From: Paracoccus jeotgali
Lineage (GTDB): Bacteria > Pseudomonadota > Alphaproteobacteria > Rhodobacterales > Rhodobacteraceae
Reading direction: 5' to 3'
DNA: 64,000 nucleotides
Assembly: GCF_002865605.1 (NCBI RefSeq)
Contig: NZ_CP025583.1
Coordinates: 1,840,501 to 1,904,500, forward strand
Every line of letters begins with the position of its first letter. The first letter of the stretch is position 1. Positions 26,531 to 38,782 of the stretch are shown in pieces. Position numbers and translations under genes: made by a program. The notes beneath the pieces were generated by a model. The model searched no databases, was not told where the DNA came from, and was given only the letters and a program-made list of their open reading frames with translations.

Positions 26531-27517
26531 CTAGCCCTTCTTCTTATCGGTCTTGATCTCGCGCCCATCCGGCCCCAGCGGGTTCTGCCCCCGCTCGGCG
26601 CGGATGCGGTTCTGCGCGTCGAGGCCGATGCGCGCCAAGGGCCGCGTGCCGTCGCGCAGATCGACCAGCGAGATGTCGCGCGCCAGCATGTCGCCCGCCT
26701 GATCCAGCGCGATCAGCCGCTCGAGCGCGGCGACCGGCGCCTCTTCGGGCAGCAGGATGCGCTGGCCGCGATCCAGCACCACGTCCCAACGCCGCTCGCC
26801 CACCCGCTGCAACCCGCGCACGCGCGGCAGCAGCGGGCCGGCGGCCGCAAACAGTTGCAGCGCCTGATTGGCGTGGCGGTCCGCGCCCTCGCCCGCGATC
26901 AGCGGCAGGTCGGCCCGGACCGAGCGTTCGGAAACAGAGGCCACGCGATGCCCGGTCTCGTCCAGTTGCTCGATCCCGCGGGCGTGACGCCACAGCAGCG
27001 CCGGCTTGCGCTCGACCACGCGGGCCGCCAGCACGCCGTCGGGGCGGATGCGCAGCTCCACCTCGCGCACGGCGTCCAGCATCAGGATGTCGCGGCGCAG
27101 CTGATCCAGGTCGATATCGAAGCTGGAGGCCGGCAGATCGACCGGCAGCATCATCCGCAAGGCCCGATCGACCGGACCCGAAGCGCCGTTGATGGTCATC
27201 ACCTTGACCATGAACTGTTCGCGGTTCTGGACCTTTTCGACCAGCCCGGTCAGCCCGCCCGACAGGCTGGCGCGGCGGTCGTCATCCGACAGCCAGAGCA
27301 GCGCGACAAAGGCGATCAGAAAGGCAGGCAGCCCGACGCGGGTCAGGCGGCGAAAGGCCGGCGTCAGCCACATCCGATGCAGCCGATAGGCCAGCCGCGA
27401 GGGCGCGGGGTCGCGCCGGGGCCGCTGCGCCTGCGCCTGTGGCCGGTCCCAGCTTTTGCGGGGCGGCGTCGGGCGCGGCGAGAAGCCGGCGCGCTGGTCG
27501 TGGTCTATGCCCTGCAC
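26531..27517 (-). CDS. ftsQ: Cell division protein FtsQ
   Basis: FtsQ bridges cytoplasmic and periplasmic parts of the divisome. From the GTG at 27517 the product has 328 residues: a basic Pro/Arg-rich cytoplasmic lead, one transmembrane helix near 57–75 ([16 protein letters not shown]), then a POTRA domain with [13 protein letters not shown] and the FtsQ β-domain with [11 protein letters not shown]. The GTG start overlaps the end of ddl by 13 nt and leaves a plausible N-terminus; the longer open frame upstream is coding DNA of ddl. Confidence 0.92.
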   Translation of the reverse strand: MQGIDHDQRAGFSPRPTPPRKSWDRPQAQAQRPRRDPAPSRLAYRLHRMWLTPAFRRLTRVGLPAFLIAFVALLWLSDDDRRASLSGGLTGLVEKVQNREQFMVKVMTINGASGPVDRALRMMLPVDLPASSFDIDLDQLRRDILMLDAVREVELRIRPDGVLAARVVERKPALLWRHARGIEQLDETGHRVASVSERSVRADLPLIAGEGADRHANQALQLFAAAGPLLPRVRGLQRVGERRWDVVLDRGQRILLPEEAPVAALERLIALDQAGDMLARDISLVDLRDGTRPLARIGLDAQNRIRAERGQNPLGPDGREIKTDKKKG

Positions 27518-28428
27518 AGCGCGTCCTCGATCAGCCAGGCGCAGAGCGCGGGAAAGTCGAGCCCGACCGAGGCCGCCTGCTCGGGCGCAAGCGAGGTCGG
27601 CGTCATGCCGGGCTGGGTGTTGGTCTCCAGCAGATACAGCCCGCGCAGGCCCTGCGCGTCGTTCCACCGGAAATCCGTCCGGCTGAGGCCCCGGCAACCC
27701 AGCGCGCGATGGGCGCGCAGCGCGTAATCGCGGCAGGCGACGGTGATGTCGTCGGGCACCTCGGCCGGGATGACGTGGCGCGACCCGCCGGTGCTGTATT
27801 TCGCGTCGTAATCATACCAGCCCGAGGTCAGGATCTCGGTCACGCCCAGCACCCGGTCGCCCATGACCGACACGGTCAGTTCGCGGCCCGGAATATAGGC
27901 CTCGACCATGACCGAGGGCGGCATCTGGTCGCCGATCCGCGCCGGTTCGGTCGCGCCTTCGGGCACGATATAGATGCCGACGCTGGAGCCTTCGGCATTG
28001 GGCTTGACGACATAGGGCGGCGGCATGGGGTGGGTCTTGCGGGCGATCTCGGTCGGGACGATGACGCTGTCGACGACCGGCAGCCCGGCCTCGCGATAGA
28101 CCTGCTTGGTCCGCGTCTTGTCCATCGCCAGCGCCGAGGCCAGCACGCCGGAGTGGGTATAGGGGATCTGCAACCATTCCAGCAGGCCCTGGACGCAGCC
28201 ATCCTCGCCCCAGCGGCCATGCAATGCGTTGAAGACGACATCGGGCGCGGCCTCGGTCAGCCGCGCGGGCAGATCCTGCCCCGCGTCAATCTCGGTCACC
28301 CGATAGCCCGCTTGCCGCAGCGCCTTGGCGCATTCTGCACCCGATGACAGCGACACCTCGCGTTCTGCCGAGGGGCCGCCCATCAGGACGACGACATGCG
28401 GGGCTGTCCTGCTCGACTCGCCCGCCAT
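27505..28428 (-). CDS. ddl: D-alanine–D-alanine ligase
   Basis: Ddl joins two D-alanines with ATP for the peptidoglycan stem peptide. The 307-residue protein of the ATP-grasp fold has the N-terminal signature [15 protein letters not shown] near residues 11–25, [12 protein letters not shown], and the C-terminal [11 protein letters not shown] metal site. AAAGG precedes ATG 28428. Its end overlaps ftsQ. Upstream, two genes for an epimerase and a glycosyltransferase separate it from murB. Confidence 0.96.
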   Translation of the reverse strand: MAGESSRTAPHVVVLMGGPSAEREVSLSSGAECAKALRQAGYRVTEIDAGQDLPARLTEAAPDVVFNALHGRWGEDGCVQGLLEWLQIPYTHSGVLASALAMDKTRTKQVYREAGLPVVDSVIVPTEIARKTHPMPPPYVVKPNAEGSSVGIYIVPEGATEPARIGDQMPPSVMVEAYIPGRELTVSVMGDRVLGVTEILTSGWYDYDAKYSTGGSRHVIPAEVPDDITVACRDYALRAHRALGCRGLSRTDFRWNDAQGLRGLYLLETNTQPGMTPTSLAPEQAASVGLDFPALCAWLIEDALCRA

Positions 28429-28532
28429 CTTGCCTTTCCGCCCGGTTGCAATCCGGGTCTGGTTCGCTGCCCGGTTGGTCCGGGTCATGACTGAAAACGA
28501 GTCTAGCGAAGTCGGGCGAATCAGGGAAGAGC

Positions 28533-29405
28533 CTATCTGCCCCGCGACGCAATTCCCGCCTGCGCCGCGATGTCGCGCAGCGTGGCCTGCAACCGGTCGA
28601 TCCCGCCCCCGCGCCAGCCCCGTGCCGCCAGCCGATCCGTCCGCATGACGCGAAAGCCGGACGGGTCGGCGCGTTCGGGCAAGGTGCCGCCCGCCCCGGT
28701 GATCCGCGCCCACATCGCCAGCAGGTCGCGCCGGTCCAGCAGCAGGTCCGAGACGTTGTAGACACCGCGCAGCCCGTCCAGCCCCAGCCGCACGGCGGCC
28801 GCCAGATCGTCGCCATGCACCTCGCTGCCGATGCGCGGCGCGATGGGCTGGCCGGCGGCGAAATCATCGAAAAGATCCGCCCATTTGTGCCGCTGCCCCG
28901 GCCCCGGCGCGCCATAGACGCCGGTCGCGCGCAGCACCAGCGCGGGCTGGCCGCTGCCCATCAGCGCCTGTTCCGCCGCCAGCTTGGCCTGCCCGTAAAG
29001 CGTGTCGGGGCGGCAGCTCATGCCCTCGTCCAGCGGCCCGTCCTGCGGCCCATAGACCGCGCGCGAGGACAGGAACACCACCGGCACACCCGCTCGCGCC
29101 GCCTGATCGAACAGCCGGCGCGAACCGTCGAGGTTGCGGGCCAGAAACCCCGCCGGATCGTCGCCCTCGCCGCCGCGATAGCGGCCGGGCAGGTGATCGA
29201 AGGCGGCGTGAACAAGGGCGTCGAAGCCGCTGAGATCAGGTGGTTCTGCGTTGAGGTCATAGGCCAGATGCGCCACCTCGCCCGCGAAAAACCCCGGCAC
29301 CGGGACGCTGCGGATCAGCACCGTCACCCGGTCGCCCGCGCGCAGCGCCTCGTTCACGATGAAGCGGCCGACCAGCCCGGTCCCGCCTGTGACAGCCAGC
29401 CGCAT
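28533..29405 (-). CDS. NAD-dependent epimerase/dehydratase family protein
   Basis: The 290-residue protein is an extended short-chain dehydrogenase/reductase. G-G-T-G-L-V-G at residues 7–13 binds NAD(P), S-S-R-A-V-Y-G-P is followed by the catalytic Y-G-Q-A-K near 136–140. These enzymes usually act on nucleotide sugars. Its ATG and the TGA of the glycosyltransferase gene share one base, so the two are co-translated. The pair sits inside the dcw cluster between murB and ddl, and may make and attach a surface sugar. The substrate cannot be inferred. Confidence 0.85.
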   Translation of the reverse strand: MRLAVTGGTGLVGRFIVNEALRAGDRVTVLIRSVPVPGFFAGEVAHLAYDLNAEPPDLSGFDALVHAAFDHLPGRYRGGEGDDPAGFLARNLDGSRRLFDQAARAGVPVVFLSSRAVYGPQDGPLDEGMSCRPDTLYGQAKLAAEQALMGSGQPALVLRATGVYGAPGPGQRHKWADLFDDFAAGQPIAPRIGSEVHGDDLAAAVRLGLDGLRGVYNVSDLLLDRRDLLAMWARITGAGGTLPERADPSGFRVMRTDRLAARGWRGGGIDRLQATLRDIAAQAGIASRGR

Positions 29406-30238
29406 CAGCCCGGTCCGGGCAGGCTGGCCGGGTCCAGACGCGGCCCCTGGCCCGCATAGCCGCGCCACAACTCGATCAGCGGGCGCAGCCGATCGGCCTT
29501 GTCGTGATCCTGCCACGGCTTTTCATACTGGTAATGCAGGATCGAGATCTGCTGCCACGACCACAGCTCGGGCAGGTTCAGCCAGACATATTGCAGCATG
29601 TTGAAAAACACCGGCAGCCCGTGCCAGTCGGGAAAGAATTCCTGCAGGAAGGTCTGGTCGGTGCGCCGCCAGAACACGCCGGGCCGGTCCAGCCGGTCGA
29701 GCATCTGTTCAAAGCGCGCCTCGGACGGGCGGGCGGTGAAGACGCCGGAGTTGAGCCGGTGAAAATCCGTCAGGCTTTCATAGACATTCGGCGCCGCGCA
29801 GAACTCGGGATAGTCGAACAGCCGGTCGCAGTTTCGCAGCATGATCGCGTCGGCGTCGATGAAGACCACGGCGCGATATTCCGTCAACTGCCACAGCCGC
29901 AGCTTGACGAAATTGTCCAGCGGGGTGTGAAAGGGCGGCTTGTTGCCCTTGGTGAAGGCCGCGCGGGCGTGCAGCGCGTCGCGGGCATGGGTGGCGTTGA
30001 ACCCGTCCGAGGTCGGCAGCAGATCGGTCGCGATCAGCCGCGCCCCCGCCTGCCGCAGCCGCGCCAGCGCGTCATCGGGAACGGCGGTATGCAGCACCAC
30101 GCAATCGGCATCCGTCCCCGTCGCGCGGATCGAGTTGACCAGCGCCAGCGCGCCCAGCGCATAATCGTCATTCGTCGCCAGCGTGACATAGGCACGCGGA
30201 CTGCCGGGCGGGGTTTCGGGGCGCAGACCTTGGGACAT
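29405..30238 (-). CDS. Glycosyltransferase, GT8/glycogenin-like
   Basis: The 277-residue, soluble protein begins with Y-V-T-L-A-T-N-D-D-Y-A-L-G-A near residue 17. It has the metal-binding D-x-D in V-V-F-I-D-A-D-A-I-M near 127–129, L-N-S-G-V-F-T-A-R-P near 165, D-Q-T-F-L-Q-E-F-F and I-L-H-Y-Q-Y-E-K-P-W, all as in GT8 retaining enzymes such as glycogenin and galactinol synthase. The acceptor is unknown. It forms an overlapping pair with the epimerase gene, in the middle of the peptidoglycan cluster. Confidence 0.85.
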   Translation of the reverse strand: MSQGLRPETPPGSPRAYVTLATNDDYALGALALVNSIRATGTDADCVVLHTAVPDDALARLRQAGARLIATDLLPTSDGFNATHARDALHARAAFTKGNKPPFHTPLDNFVKLRLWQLTEYRAVVFIDADAIMLRNCDRLFDYPEFCAAPNVYESLTDFHRLNSGVFTARPSEARFEQMLDRLDRPGVFWRRTDQTFLQEFFPDWHGLPVFFNMLQYVWLNLPELWSWQQISILHYQYEKPWQDHDKADRLRPLIELWRGYAGQGPRLDPASLPGPG

Positions 30239-30275
30239 GGGACGCTTTCAGGGGGAACAGGCGACAGAAGACCGG

Positions 30276-31199
30276 TCAGGCGGGATCGCCGATGCGGATG
30301 ACCTCCCATTGCAGGTCATGGCCGGACGTCTCGCGCACGCGGTCGCGGACCAGCTCGCCCAGGCCCTCCAGATCGGCGGCGGTGGCGTCCCCGACATTCA
30401 GAAGGAAATTCGGGTGCTGTTCGGACATCTGCGCGCCGCCGAGGCGATGGCCGCGCAGGCCCGCCGCCTCGATCAGCTTCCAGGCCTTCAGCTCGTGGCT
30501 GTCATCCGCGCGCCCGGTCGAGCTGAACCCGGCCGGGTTGCGAAAGGTCGACCCCGCGCTGCGGTCGCGCACCGGCTGCGTCGCGTCACGGCGGTCAAGC
30601 TGCTCCTGCATCCGGGCGTGGATCTGCTGCGGATCGCCGCGCTTGGCGCGGAACCGGGCGCGGGTGATGACACAGCCCTCTGGCAATTCGCTGTGGCGGT
30701 AAGCGAGGCGCAGATCGGCGGGCGACAGCGTGACGATGCGGCCATCGCGGGTCACGCAGTCGGCGTCGATCAGGTGGTCGGCGACGTAAGAGCCATAGCA
30801 GCCTGCATTCATCCGGACCGCGCCGCCGATGCTGCCGGGGATGGTCCGCAGGAAACCCAGATCAAGCCCCGCATCCGCCGCCTTGCGGGCAACATGGGCA
30901 TCCAGCGCCGCCGCGCCTGCGGTGACGGTCTCGCGGTCGCAGGTGATGCCGTTGAAGCCGCGGCCAAGGCGGATCACCACGCCCCGGATGCCGCCATCGC
31001 GCACGATCAGGTTCGACCCGACGCCCATGGGAAAGACCGGAACCTCGGGCGGCAGGTCACGCAGGAAATCGGCAAGATCGTCCTGATCGGCGGGCTGGAA
31101 CAGCCAGTCGGCGGGGCCGCCGACGCGCAGCCAGGTCAGCCCGTCCAGCGGACGCGCGGCGGTCAGCGTTCCGCGAACGGCTGGCAATTTGTGGTCCAT
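30276..31199 (-). CDS. murB: UDP-N-acetylenolpyruvoylglucosamine reductase
   Basis: MurB reduces UDP-GlcNAc-enolpyruvate to UDP-MurNAc with NADPH and FAD. The 307-residue protein has [11 protein letters not shown] near residue 22, [12 protein letters not shown] near 57, [15 protein letters not shown] near 113 and G-S-T-F-R-N-P near 215. These are family landmarks. An in-frame GTG one codon earlier is possible. It follows murC by 34 nt on the same strand. Confidence 0.96.
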   Translation of the reverse strand: MDHKLPAVRGTLTAARPLDGLTWLRVGGPADWLFQPADQDDLADFLRDLPPEVPVFPMGVGSNLIVRDGGIRGVVIRLGRGFNGITCDRETVTAGAAALDAHVARKAADAGLDLGFLRTIPGSIGGAVRMNAGCYGSYVADHLIDADCVTRDGRIVTLSPADLRLAYRHSELPEGCVITRARFRAKRGDPQQIHARMQEQLDRRDATQPVRDRSAGSTFRNPAGFSSTGRADDSHELKAWKLIEAAGLRGHRLGGAQMSEQHPNFLLNVGDATAADLEGLGELVRDRVRETSGHDLQWEVIRIGDPA

Positions 31200-31233
31200 C
31201 ACGACGCTCCGTCAACGGGCCGCAAGGCGTGGC

Positions 31234-32657
<1,424 letters not shown>

Positions 32658-32661
<4 letters not shown>

Positions 32662-33740
32662 AAGGCAAGCTCCGTGACGAGGTCGTAAAGGCGCCGCGCC
32701 GCATCGGGCCGGCCAAGGGTGCGCGCGGCCTCGGCCATCTGGGCGGCACGGTGGGGATCGGTCAGAATGGCCGCGATGTCGCGTGTCAGGCTGGCAGCGT
32801 CAAGCACGGATTCGGGCAGAACGATGGCCGCGCCCGTATCGGCAAGAGGCCGCGCATTGGCCGACTGGTGATCGCCCGCCGCAGCCGCATAGGGGATCAG
32901 GATCGCTGGACGCCCGATGGCGGTGATATCGGCGACCGAGGACGCGCCGGCGCGGCTGATGACCAGATGGCATTCGCATAGCCGCTGCGGCACGTCGGAA
33001 AAGAAGGGCTGGACCAGGGCCTGAACGCCGGCCTCGGCATAGGCGGCGATGACGCGGTCCTGATCTTCGGCCCGCGCCTGATGGGCGATGGTCAGCCGCG
33101 CGCGCAGATCGGCGGGCAGGTCGGCCACGGCGACCGGCACGATGTCCGACAGCACGCGCGCGCCTTGGCTGCCGCCGATGACCAGCAGGTTCAGCGGCCC
33201 CTGTCCCGGCGGCTGATAGGCAGCCCCGGCGCGGTCCAGCACCGCCTGACGCACCGGATTGCCGGTAAAGGCACCCTCGACGCCGGCGGGGAGTTCCGTC
33301 GGCCAGATGCCGCAGGCGACGCGGTGGACGCGCGAGGCAAAGATCGCGTTCACCCGCCCCATCACCCCGTTCTGTTCGTGGATCATGCGCGGGATGCGCA
33401 GGGTCGAGGCCGCCGCCATCGCCGGGATCGTCGGATAGCCGCCAAACCCCACCACGACATCCGGGCGCTCGCGCCGAAAGGCCCGCCGCGCGGCCATGAC
33501 GCCGGCCGCGATCCGGAAGGGGGCGGCCAGCTTGCCCGTGATCCCGCCGCGCGCCGTGGTGGCCGAGGACACGACCTCGCGCCGGACGGCGTCGGGGAAG
33601 GCGTCGGCATAGCGGGCGCCGCGATTGTCGGTGGACAGGGTGACGCGCCAACCGTGGGCCAGCAGCACCTCGGCCAGCGCCTGCGCGGGAAACATGTGCC
33701 CGCCGGTCCCGCCGGCTGCGATCAGGGCGTATCCCGGCAT
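32658..33740 (-). CDS. murG: N-acetylglucosaminyl transferase MurG
   Basis: MurG adds GlcNAc to lipid I to make lipid II at the cytoplasmic side of the membrane. The 360-residue protein has the glycine-rich loop [12 protein letters not shown] at about 8–19, the acceptor-side G-F-G-G-Y-P-T-I-P, and the donor-side G-G-S-Q-G-A-R-V-L and [11 protein letters not shown] motifs. Start 33740 shares one base with the ftsW stop. A much longer open frame upstream is not part of the gene. Confidence 0.97.
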
Positions 33741-34903
33741 CAGCGGCTCCGCCGGATCACGTCGGCCATCTCGCCCTGCGCCCGGTGCCGGGTCAGCGCC
33801 AGCAGCATCCCCACCGCGATCCCCGAAGCGATCACGGACGAGCCGCCATAGCTGACAAAGGGCAGCGTCATGCCCTTGGCCGGCAGCAGCCGCACCGCCA
33901 CGCCCATGTTGATCACCGCCTGAACGCCAAAGGCGCAGGCAAGACCGGTCCCGGCGATGCGGGCAAAGGCGTCGCGTTCGCGCAGCAGGCGCATCAGCGA
34001 GCGGAAGACGATGGTCGCGTAAAGCGCGATGATGACCAGCACCATCACCAGCCCGTATTCCTCGGCCGCGACGGCGATGATGAAATCGGTATGCGCGTCG
34101 GGCAGCGACCATTTGACCGTGCCCTCGCCCAGCCCGACGCCGAAGAATCCGCCCTCTTGAATGGCGTTGGTGGCATAGCCGATCTGGGTGCGGGGGTCGA
34201 TCTCGCTGCTGAGGAAACCGTCGATGCGGCGGGCGAAATGCTCGGAGGCGCCATAGGAGAACAGGCCGAAGCCTACGACCAGCCCGCCCGCGCCCAGCAG
34301 CCAGAACAGCGACGCGCCGGACACGAAGAACATCACCCCCCAGGAGAACATCACCAGCGAGGCCTGCCCGAAATCGGGCTGCGCGGCCAGCACCAGCGCC
34401 ACGAATACCGCGAGGACAAAGCTGAAGCTCTTGCCCTGCGGGCCGCCGACCTCTTGACTGGCGGCCATGCACCAGGCGGCGGCGGCGACGAAACAGGGCT
34501 TCAGGAACTCGGACGGCTGGACCGAGGCAAAGCCGAGGCTCAGCCAGCGGGTCGCGCCCTTGCCGAAATCGGTGCCGATGAAGGGCAGCGCCAGCACCAC
34601 CAGCCCGGCGACGAAGAACCCCAGCACCCCCAGCCGGCGCACCTGCCGCGGCGTCAGCAGCGAGATGACGAACATCGCCAGCAGACCCATGCTGCCGAAC
34701 ACCGCCTGACGGGTGACATAGTAGAAGGGCGGCAGGTTGTTCTTTTCCGCCAGCGGGACCGACGCGGCCAGCCCCAGCACCAGCCCGAAGGCGAACAGCA
34801 TCAGCACCGCGAACAGCGACCAACGGTCGATCGTGCGCCACCATTTCGGAAGAATCGGGTCGCCAGCCCGAACGGGCGTCGCGCCAAAGACCATCTCGGT
34901 CAT
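33740..34903 (-). CDS. ftsW: Peptidoglycan glycosyltransferase FtsW
   Basis: FtsW is the SEDS-family polymerase of division-site peptidoglycan. The 387-residue protein has about ten transmembrane segments. Family features include Q-P-S-E-F-L-K-P near 140, Q-P-D-F-G-Q-A-S-L and the C-terminal [12 protein letters not shown] 34903 (M-T-E-M-V-F-G-A) is preferred to an upstream in-frame ATG, which would add an unlikely basic lead. It is the first gene of this part of the dcw cluster; a 245-bp region separates it from a divergent gene. Confidence 0.95.
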   Translation of the reverse strand: MTEMVFGATPVRAGDPILPKWWRTIDRWSLFAVLMLFAFGLVLGLAASVPLAEKNNLPPFYYVTRQAVFGSMGLLAMFVISLLTPRQVRRLGVLGFFVAGLVVLALPFIGTDFGKGATRWLSLGFASVQPSEFLKPCFVAAAAWCMAASQEVGGPQGKSFSFVLAVFVALVLAAQPDFGQASLVMFSWGVMFFVSGASLFWLLGAGGLVVGFGLFSYGASEHFARRIDGFLSSEIDPRTQIGYATNAIQEGGFFGVGLGEGTVKWSLPDAHTDFIIAVAAEEYGLVMVLVIIALYATIVFRSLMRLLRERDAFARIAGTGLACAFGVQAVINMGVAVRLLPAKGMTLPFVSYGGSSVIASGIAVGMLLALTRHRAQGEMADVIRRSR

Positions 34904-35148
34904 GGGAATACCGCTTTCACTGCCTGTGCCTGTCGCCCGCTTGTGCGGATCTGTGAGGGGCAGCATAACCCGATTGTCCCGGCCGCGCTACACATGATTG
35001 CGCCGTCTGCGGCAATGCCGGCCCGACCCATGCCACACCGCTTGGCACGGCCCTGTCGGCGCCCGGTCCAATTTCCGGCAACGTGACGTCTGGACCCCGG
35101 CCCGGCCGCTCGTTACGGTGCCGCCGCGCATAACCGCAGGAACCGCCC

Positions 35149-35349
35149 ATGAGCCAAGACCCCATCTTCATCGCGATCCTGATCGTGATGGTTGCCGTGG
35201 TGGTGATCCTTGCCGTCGGCATCTTCGGCTTTGGCGTCGGCGGCAGCTTCAACGCGCGCAACGGCAACCGCATGATGCGCTGGCGGCTGATCGGACAGGC
35301 GATCGCCGTGGCCATGATCCTGCTGTTCCTGTGGCTGCGTAGCGGCTGA
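35149..35349 (+). CDS. Twin-transmembrane small protein (HIG1-like)
   Basis: The 66-residue product has two hydrophobic helices: residues 7–30 (F-I-A-I-L-I-V-M-V-A-V-V-V-I-L-A-V-G) and 47–63 (I-G-Q-A-I-A-V-A-M-I-L-L-F-L-W-L). A basic loop with the N-x-M-M-R-W-R pattern joins them, as in HIG1-type twin-TM proteins of alphaproteobacteria. Such proteins are linked to respiratory complexes in mitochondria, but the role here is unknown. The stop overlaps the start of the adenosyltransferase gene by one base. Confidence 0.8.
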   Translation: MSQDPIFIAILIVMVAVVVILAVGIFGFGVGGSFNARNGNRMMRWRLIGQAIAVAMILLFLWLRSG

Positions 35350-35945
35350 TGGTCGTCCTGAACCGCATATATACCCGCACCGGCGATGACGGCGAAACCG
35401 CGCTGTCGGATGGCAGCCGCACGGTCAAGCATGATCCACGGGTCGAGGCCTATGGCACGGTGGACGAGCTGAACGCGGTTTTGGGCCTCGCCCGGCTGGC
35501 GGCGGGCGAGAACCCGCAGATCGAGACCGCCCTGCAGATGATCCAGAACGAACTGTTCGACCTCGGCGCCGATCTGTCGCGGCCGGACATGGCGGGCGAC
35601 GCGGACGCGCCCTATCCGGTGCTGCGGATGCAGCCCGAACAGACGCGCCGGCTGGAACAGCAGATCGACGCCATGAACACCCGGCTGGAACCGCTGCGCA
35701 GCTTCGTGCTGCCCGGCGGCAGCTTGTTGGCCACGCAGTTGCATGTCGCCCGCACCGTCGCCCGCCGGGCCGAGCGTCGCACGACCGCGCTGGCCGCGGC
35801 GACCGGCGGCGATGTGAACCCCGATGCCGCGCGCTATCTCAACCGCCTCTCGGACTGGCTGTTCGTCGCGGCGCGGATCGCCAATCTCGATTTCGGGGGC
35901 GACCTGCTGTGGCAGCCGGGCGCCGGCCGGACTGCGGAGGCGTGA
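35349..35945 (+). CDS. Cob(I)yrinic acid a,c-diamide adenosyltransferase, PduO type
   Basis: The enzyme makes adenosylcobalamin from cob(I)alamin and ATP. The 198-residue protein has Y-T-R-T-G-D-D-G-E-T near residues 7–16, V-D-E-L-N-A-V-L-G near 38, F-V-L-P-G-G, A-R-T-V-A-R-R-A-E-R-R and Y-L-N-R-L-S-D-W-L-F-V-A-A-R, all PduO-family landmarks for ATP and cobalamin binding. It fits with cobS/cobT elsewhere in the window and with propionyl-CoA use through methylmalonyl-CoA mutase, the expected fate of the valine pathway product. Confidence 0.94.
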   Translation: MVVLNRIYTRTGDDGETALSDGSRTVKHDPRVEAYGTVDELNAVLGLARLAAGENPQIETALQMIQNELFDLGADLSRPDMAGDADAPYPVLRMQPEQTRRLEQQIDAMNTRLEPLRSFVLPGGSLLATQLHVARTVARRAERRTTALAAATGGDVNPDAARYLNRLSDWLFVAARIANLDFGGDLLWQPGAGRTAEA

Positions 35946-36049
35946 TGATCGTCAACGCAGCGTCATGGGCTTTTGCCCTGTTCGCGCGCATGAAGCGCGG
36001 CTATCAATTCAACCCAAATGCTTGAGGCAATGAAAGGGAGTCAGTGCCG

Positions 36050-36808
36050 ATGAAGGTCCTTGTGCCAGTAAAGCGCGTGATCGACTATAACGTGAAAGCC
36101 CGGGTCAAGGCCGACGGCTCTGGCGTCGATCTTGCGAACGTGAAGATGTCGATGAACCCCTTCGACGAAATCGCCGTCGAAGAGGCGATCCGGCTGAAGG
36201 AAAAAGGCGTCGCCGAAGAGGTCGTCGTGGTCTCGATCGGGGTCAAGCAGGCGCAGGAAACGCTGCGCACCGCGCTGGCCATGGGCGCCGACCGCGCCAT
36301 TCTGGTCATCGCCGCCGATGATGTGCATAACGACATCGAACCCCTCGCCGTCGCCAAGATCCTCAAGGCCATCATCGACGAGGAACAGCCCCGGCTGGTC
36401 ATCGCCGGCAAGCAGGCCATCGACAACGACATGAACGCCACCGGCCAGATGCTGGCGGCGCTGCTGGGCTGGGGTCAGGCGACCTTTGCCAGCAAGCTGG
36501 AAATCGACGGCGACGCCGCCAAGGTGACGCGCGAGGTCGATGGCGGCCTGCAGACGATCAGCGTCAAGCTGCCGGCCATCGTCACCGCCGACCTGCGCCT
36601 GAACGAGCCGCGCTATGCCAGCCTGCCCAACATCATGAAGGCCAAGAAAAAGCCGCTGGACGAAAAGACCGCCGCCGATCTGGGCGTCGATGTCACGCCG
36701 CGGCTGGAAATCCTCTCGACCGCCGAACCGGAGGGCCGCAAGGCCGGGATCAAGGTCGAGTCGGTGGACGAACTGGTCTCGAAACTTAAAGAAGCGGGGG
36801 TTGTGTGA
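36050..36808 (+). CDS. etfB: Electron transfer flavoprotein, β subunit
   Basis: EtfB with EtfA takes electrons from acyl-CoA dehydrogenases and passes them to ETF-quinone oxidoreductase. The 252-residue protein begins [14 protein letters not shown] and has the AMP-binding, family signature region [11 protein letters not shown] near residue 122. The C-terminus holds the dehydrogenase recognition loop region. GGGAG lies 9 nt before ATG 36050, which is favoured over GTG 36044. The stop overlaps the etfA start. Confidence 0.95.
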   Translation: MKVLVPVKRVIDYNVKARVKADGSGVDLANVKMSMNPFDEIAVEEAIRLKEKGVAEEVVVVSIGVKQAQETLRTALAMGADRAILVIAADDVHNDIEPLAVAKILKAIIDEEQPRLVIAGKQAIDNDMNATGQMLAALLGWGQATFASKLEIDGDAAKVTREVDGGLQTISVKLPAIVTADLRLNEPRYASLPNIMKAKKKPLDEKTAADLGVDVTPRLEILSTAEPEGRKAGIKVESVDELVSKLKEAGVV

Positions 36809-37734
36809 TGGCTGTTCTGCTGCTGGGTGAAGTCACCAACGGAGAGTTGAACCGCGACTCGACCGCCAAGGCCGTGAACGCGGTCCGCACGCTGGGCGAT
36901 GTGACGGTGCTGTGCGCCGGCGCCAGCGCCCGCGCCGCCGCCGAAGCCGCCGCCAAGATCGACGGCGTGGCCAAGGTTCTCGTGGCCGAAGACGCGCTGT
37001 ATGGCCACCGTCTGGCCGAGCCGACGGCGGCGCTGATGGTCAGCCTCGCCGGGGATTATTCCCACATCGCCGCGCCGGCGACCACGGATGCCAAGAACGT
37101 CATGCCGCGCGTCGCCGCGCTGCTGGACGTGATGGTGATCTCGGACGTGGCCGAGGTGGTCGATGCCGACACCTTCAAGCGCCCGGTCTATGCCGGCAAC
37201 GCGATCCAGACCGTGCGGTCCAAGGACGCGACCAAGGTCATGACCATCCGCACCGCCTCGTTCGACGGCGCGGGCGAGGGCGGATCGGCCCAGATCAGCG
37301 ACGCCGCCACGGCCGACGATCCGGGCCTGTCGTCCTGGGTCGCGGACGAGGTCGCGGAAAGCGACCGTCCGGAACTGACCTCGGCCGGGCGCGTCGTCTC
37401 GGGCGGGCGCGGCGTCGGCTCGGAAGAGAATTTCGAGCTGATCGAAAAGCTGGCCGACAAGCTGGGCGCCGCCGTCGGCGCCTCGCGCGCGGCGGTCGAT
37501 TCAGGCTTTGCCCCGAACGACTGGCAGGTCGGCCAGACCGGCAAGGTCGTCGCACCCGAACTGTATGTCGCCGTCGGCATCTCGGGTGCGATCCAGCACC
37601 TTGCCGGGATGAAGGACAGCAAGGTCATCGTGGCGATCAACAAGGACGAGGAAGCCCCGATTTTCCAAGTCGCCGATTACGGGCTGGTGGGCGATCTGTT
37701 CACCATCCTGCCGGAACTGACCGAGAAGCTGTAA
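36808..37734 (+). CDS. etfA: Electron transfer flavoprotein, α subunit
   Basis: The FAD-carrying subunit has 308 residues. The FAD site is visible as V-S-G-G-R-G-V near 197, [11 protein letters not shown] near 240, and [12 protein letters not shown], then [10 protein letters not shown] near 280. It is co-translated with etfB through a TGATG overlap and ends in a strong terminator. Its natural donors in this window include the isobutyryl-CoA dehydrogenase at 16 kb. Confidence 0.96.
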   Translation: MAVLLLGEVTNGELNRDSTAKAVNAVRTLGDVTVLCAGASARAAAEAAAKIDGVAKVLVAEDALYGHRLAEPTAALMVSLAGDYSHIAAPATTDAKNVMPRVAALLDVMVISDVAEVVDADTFKRPVYAGNAIQTVRSKDATKVMTIRTASFDGAGEGGSAQISDAATADDPGLSSWVADEVAESDRPELTSAGRVVSGGRGVGSEENFELIEKLADKLGAAVGASRAAVDSGFAPNDWQVGQTGKVVAPELYVAVGISGAIQHLAGMKDSKVIVAINKDEEAPIFQVADYGLVGDLFTILPELTEKL

Positions 37735-37773
37735 GACCGGGCGGCCCTCGGCCGCCTGACCACGACAAGACAG

Positions 37774-37803
37774 CAAACGCCGCGATCTTTCGCGGCGTTT
37801 TCC
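37774..37803 (+). terminator. Terminator after etfA
   Basis: AAACGCCGCG and CGCGGCGTTT arms with a short loop are followed by TTCC. It separates etfBA from hbd. Confidence 0.88.
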
Positions 37804-37895
37804 GTTTCATGGCGCGAACCCGCCCTGCCGACAGTTGCGCATTGATCCCGACCCCCGCGCACCATATCGTCCCGGCAACGGCAAAAGGAGTTGTC

Positions 37896-38771
37896 ATGGC
37901 TATTCAATCGGTGGGGATCGTCGGCGCGGGCCAGATGGGGAACGGGATCGCGCATGTCTTTGCGCTTGCAGGATATGACGTGCTGATGACCGATGTCAGC
38001 ACCGAGGCGATGGAAAAGGCGATGAGCCTGATCGACCGCAACCTCGAACGGCAGCTTCGCGGCGACAAGATCACCCAGTCGGAAAAGGACCAGGCCTTCG
38101 GGCGGATCAAGACCACGCCGACGCTGACCGATCTGGGCCAGTGCGACCTGATCATCGAGGCCGCGACCGAGAAGGAAGCGATCAAGCACAAGATCTTTGA
38201 GGAGCTGCTGCCGCATCTGAAGCCCGAGACGATCCTGACCTCGAACACCTCCTCGATCTCGATCACCCGGCTGGCCAGCCGCACCGATCGGCCGCACCGC
38301 TTCATGGGCTTCCACTTCATGAACCCGGTGCCGGTGATGCAACTGGTCGAACTGATCCGCGGCATCGCCACCGACCAGGAAACCTATCAAACCCTGCTGC
38401 AGGTGGTCGAACAGATCGGCAAGACCTCGGCCACGGCCGAGGATTTCCCCGCCTTCATCGTCAACCGCATCCTGATCCCGATGATCAACGAGGCGGTCTA
38501 TACGCTGTATGAGGGCGTCGGTTCGGTCAAATCCATCGACCAGTCGATGAAGCTGGGCGCGAACTGGCCGATGGGCCCGCTGGAACTGGGCGATTTCATC
38601 GGTCTGGACACCTGCCTTGCGATCATGAACGTGCTGCATGACGGGCTGGCGGATACGAAATACCGTCCCTGCCCGCTGCTGGTGAAATATGTCGAGGCGG
38701 GGTGGCTGGGCCGCAAATCCGGCCGCGGCTTCTATGACTACTCCGGCGAGACGCCGGTTCCGACGCGCTGA
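37896..38771 (+). CDS. hbd: 3-hydroxybutyryl-CoA dehydrogenase
   Basis: The enzyme interconverts acetoacetyl-CoA and 3-hydroxybutyryl-CoA with NAD(P)H, in short-chain fatty-acid metabolism. The 291-residue protein has the dinucleotide motif V-G-A-G-Q-M-G-N-G-I-A at about 7–17, I-E-A-A-T-E near 90, the catalytic H-F-M-N-P-V near 143, and E-D-F-P-A-F-I-V-N-R near 183. AAAAGGAG precedes ATG 37896. It has its own promoter region after the etfA terminator and faces a TetR gene. Confidence 0.94.
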   Translation: MAIQSVGIVGAGQMGNGIAHVFALAGYDVLMTDVSTEAMEKAMSLIDRNLERQLRGDKITQSEKDQAFGRIKTTPTLTDLGQCDLIIEAATEKEAIKHKIFEELLPHLKPETILTSNTSSISITRLASRTDRPHRFMGFHFMNPVPVMQLVELIRGIATDQETYQTLLQVVEQIGKTSATAEDFPAFIVNRILIPMINEAVYTLYEGVGSVKSIDQSMKLGANWPMGPLELGDFIGLDTCLAIMNVLHDGLADTKYRPCPLLVKYVEAGWLGRKSGRGFYDYSGETPVPTR

Positions 38772-38782
38772 CCCTTCGGTGC

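Noticed and set aside
25073..27727. Very long plus-strand open frame across ftsA and ftsQ
   Set aside because: It is antisense to two clearly conserved genes; its predicted protein is rich in His, Arg, Pro and Gln with no domain, as expected from high-GC shadow frames.
35945..36025. 26-codon frame starting in the adenosyltransferase stop and ending before etfB
   Set aside because: It has a TGATG overlap that could allow reinitiation, but no ribosome site of its own and no recognisable features; more likely leader RNA of etfB.
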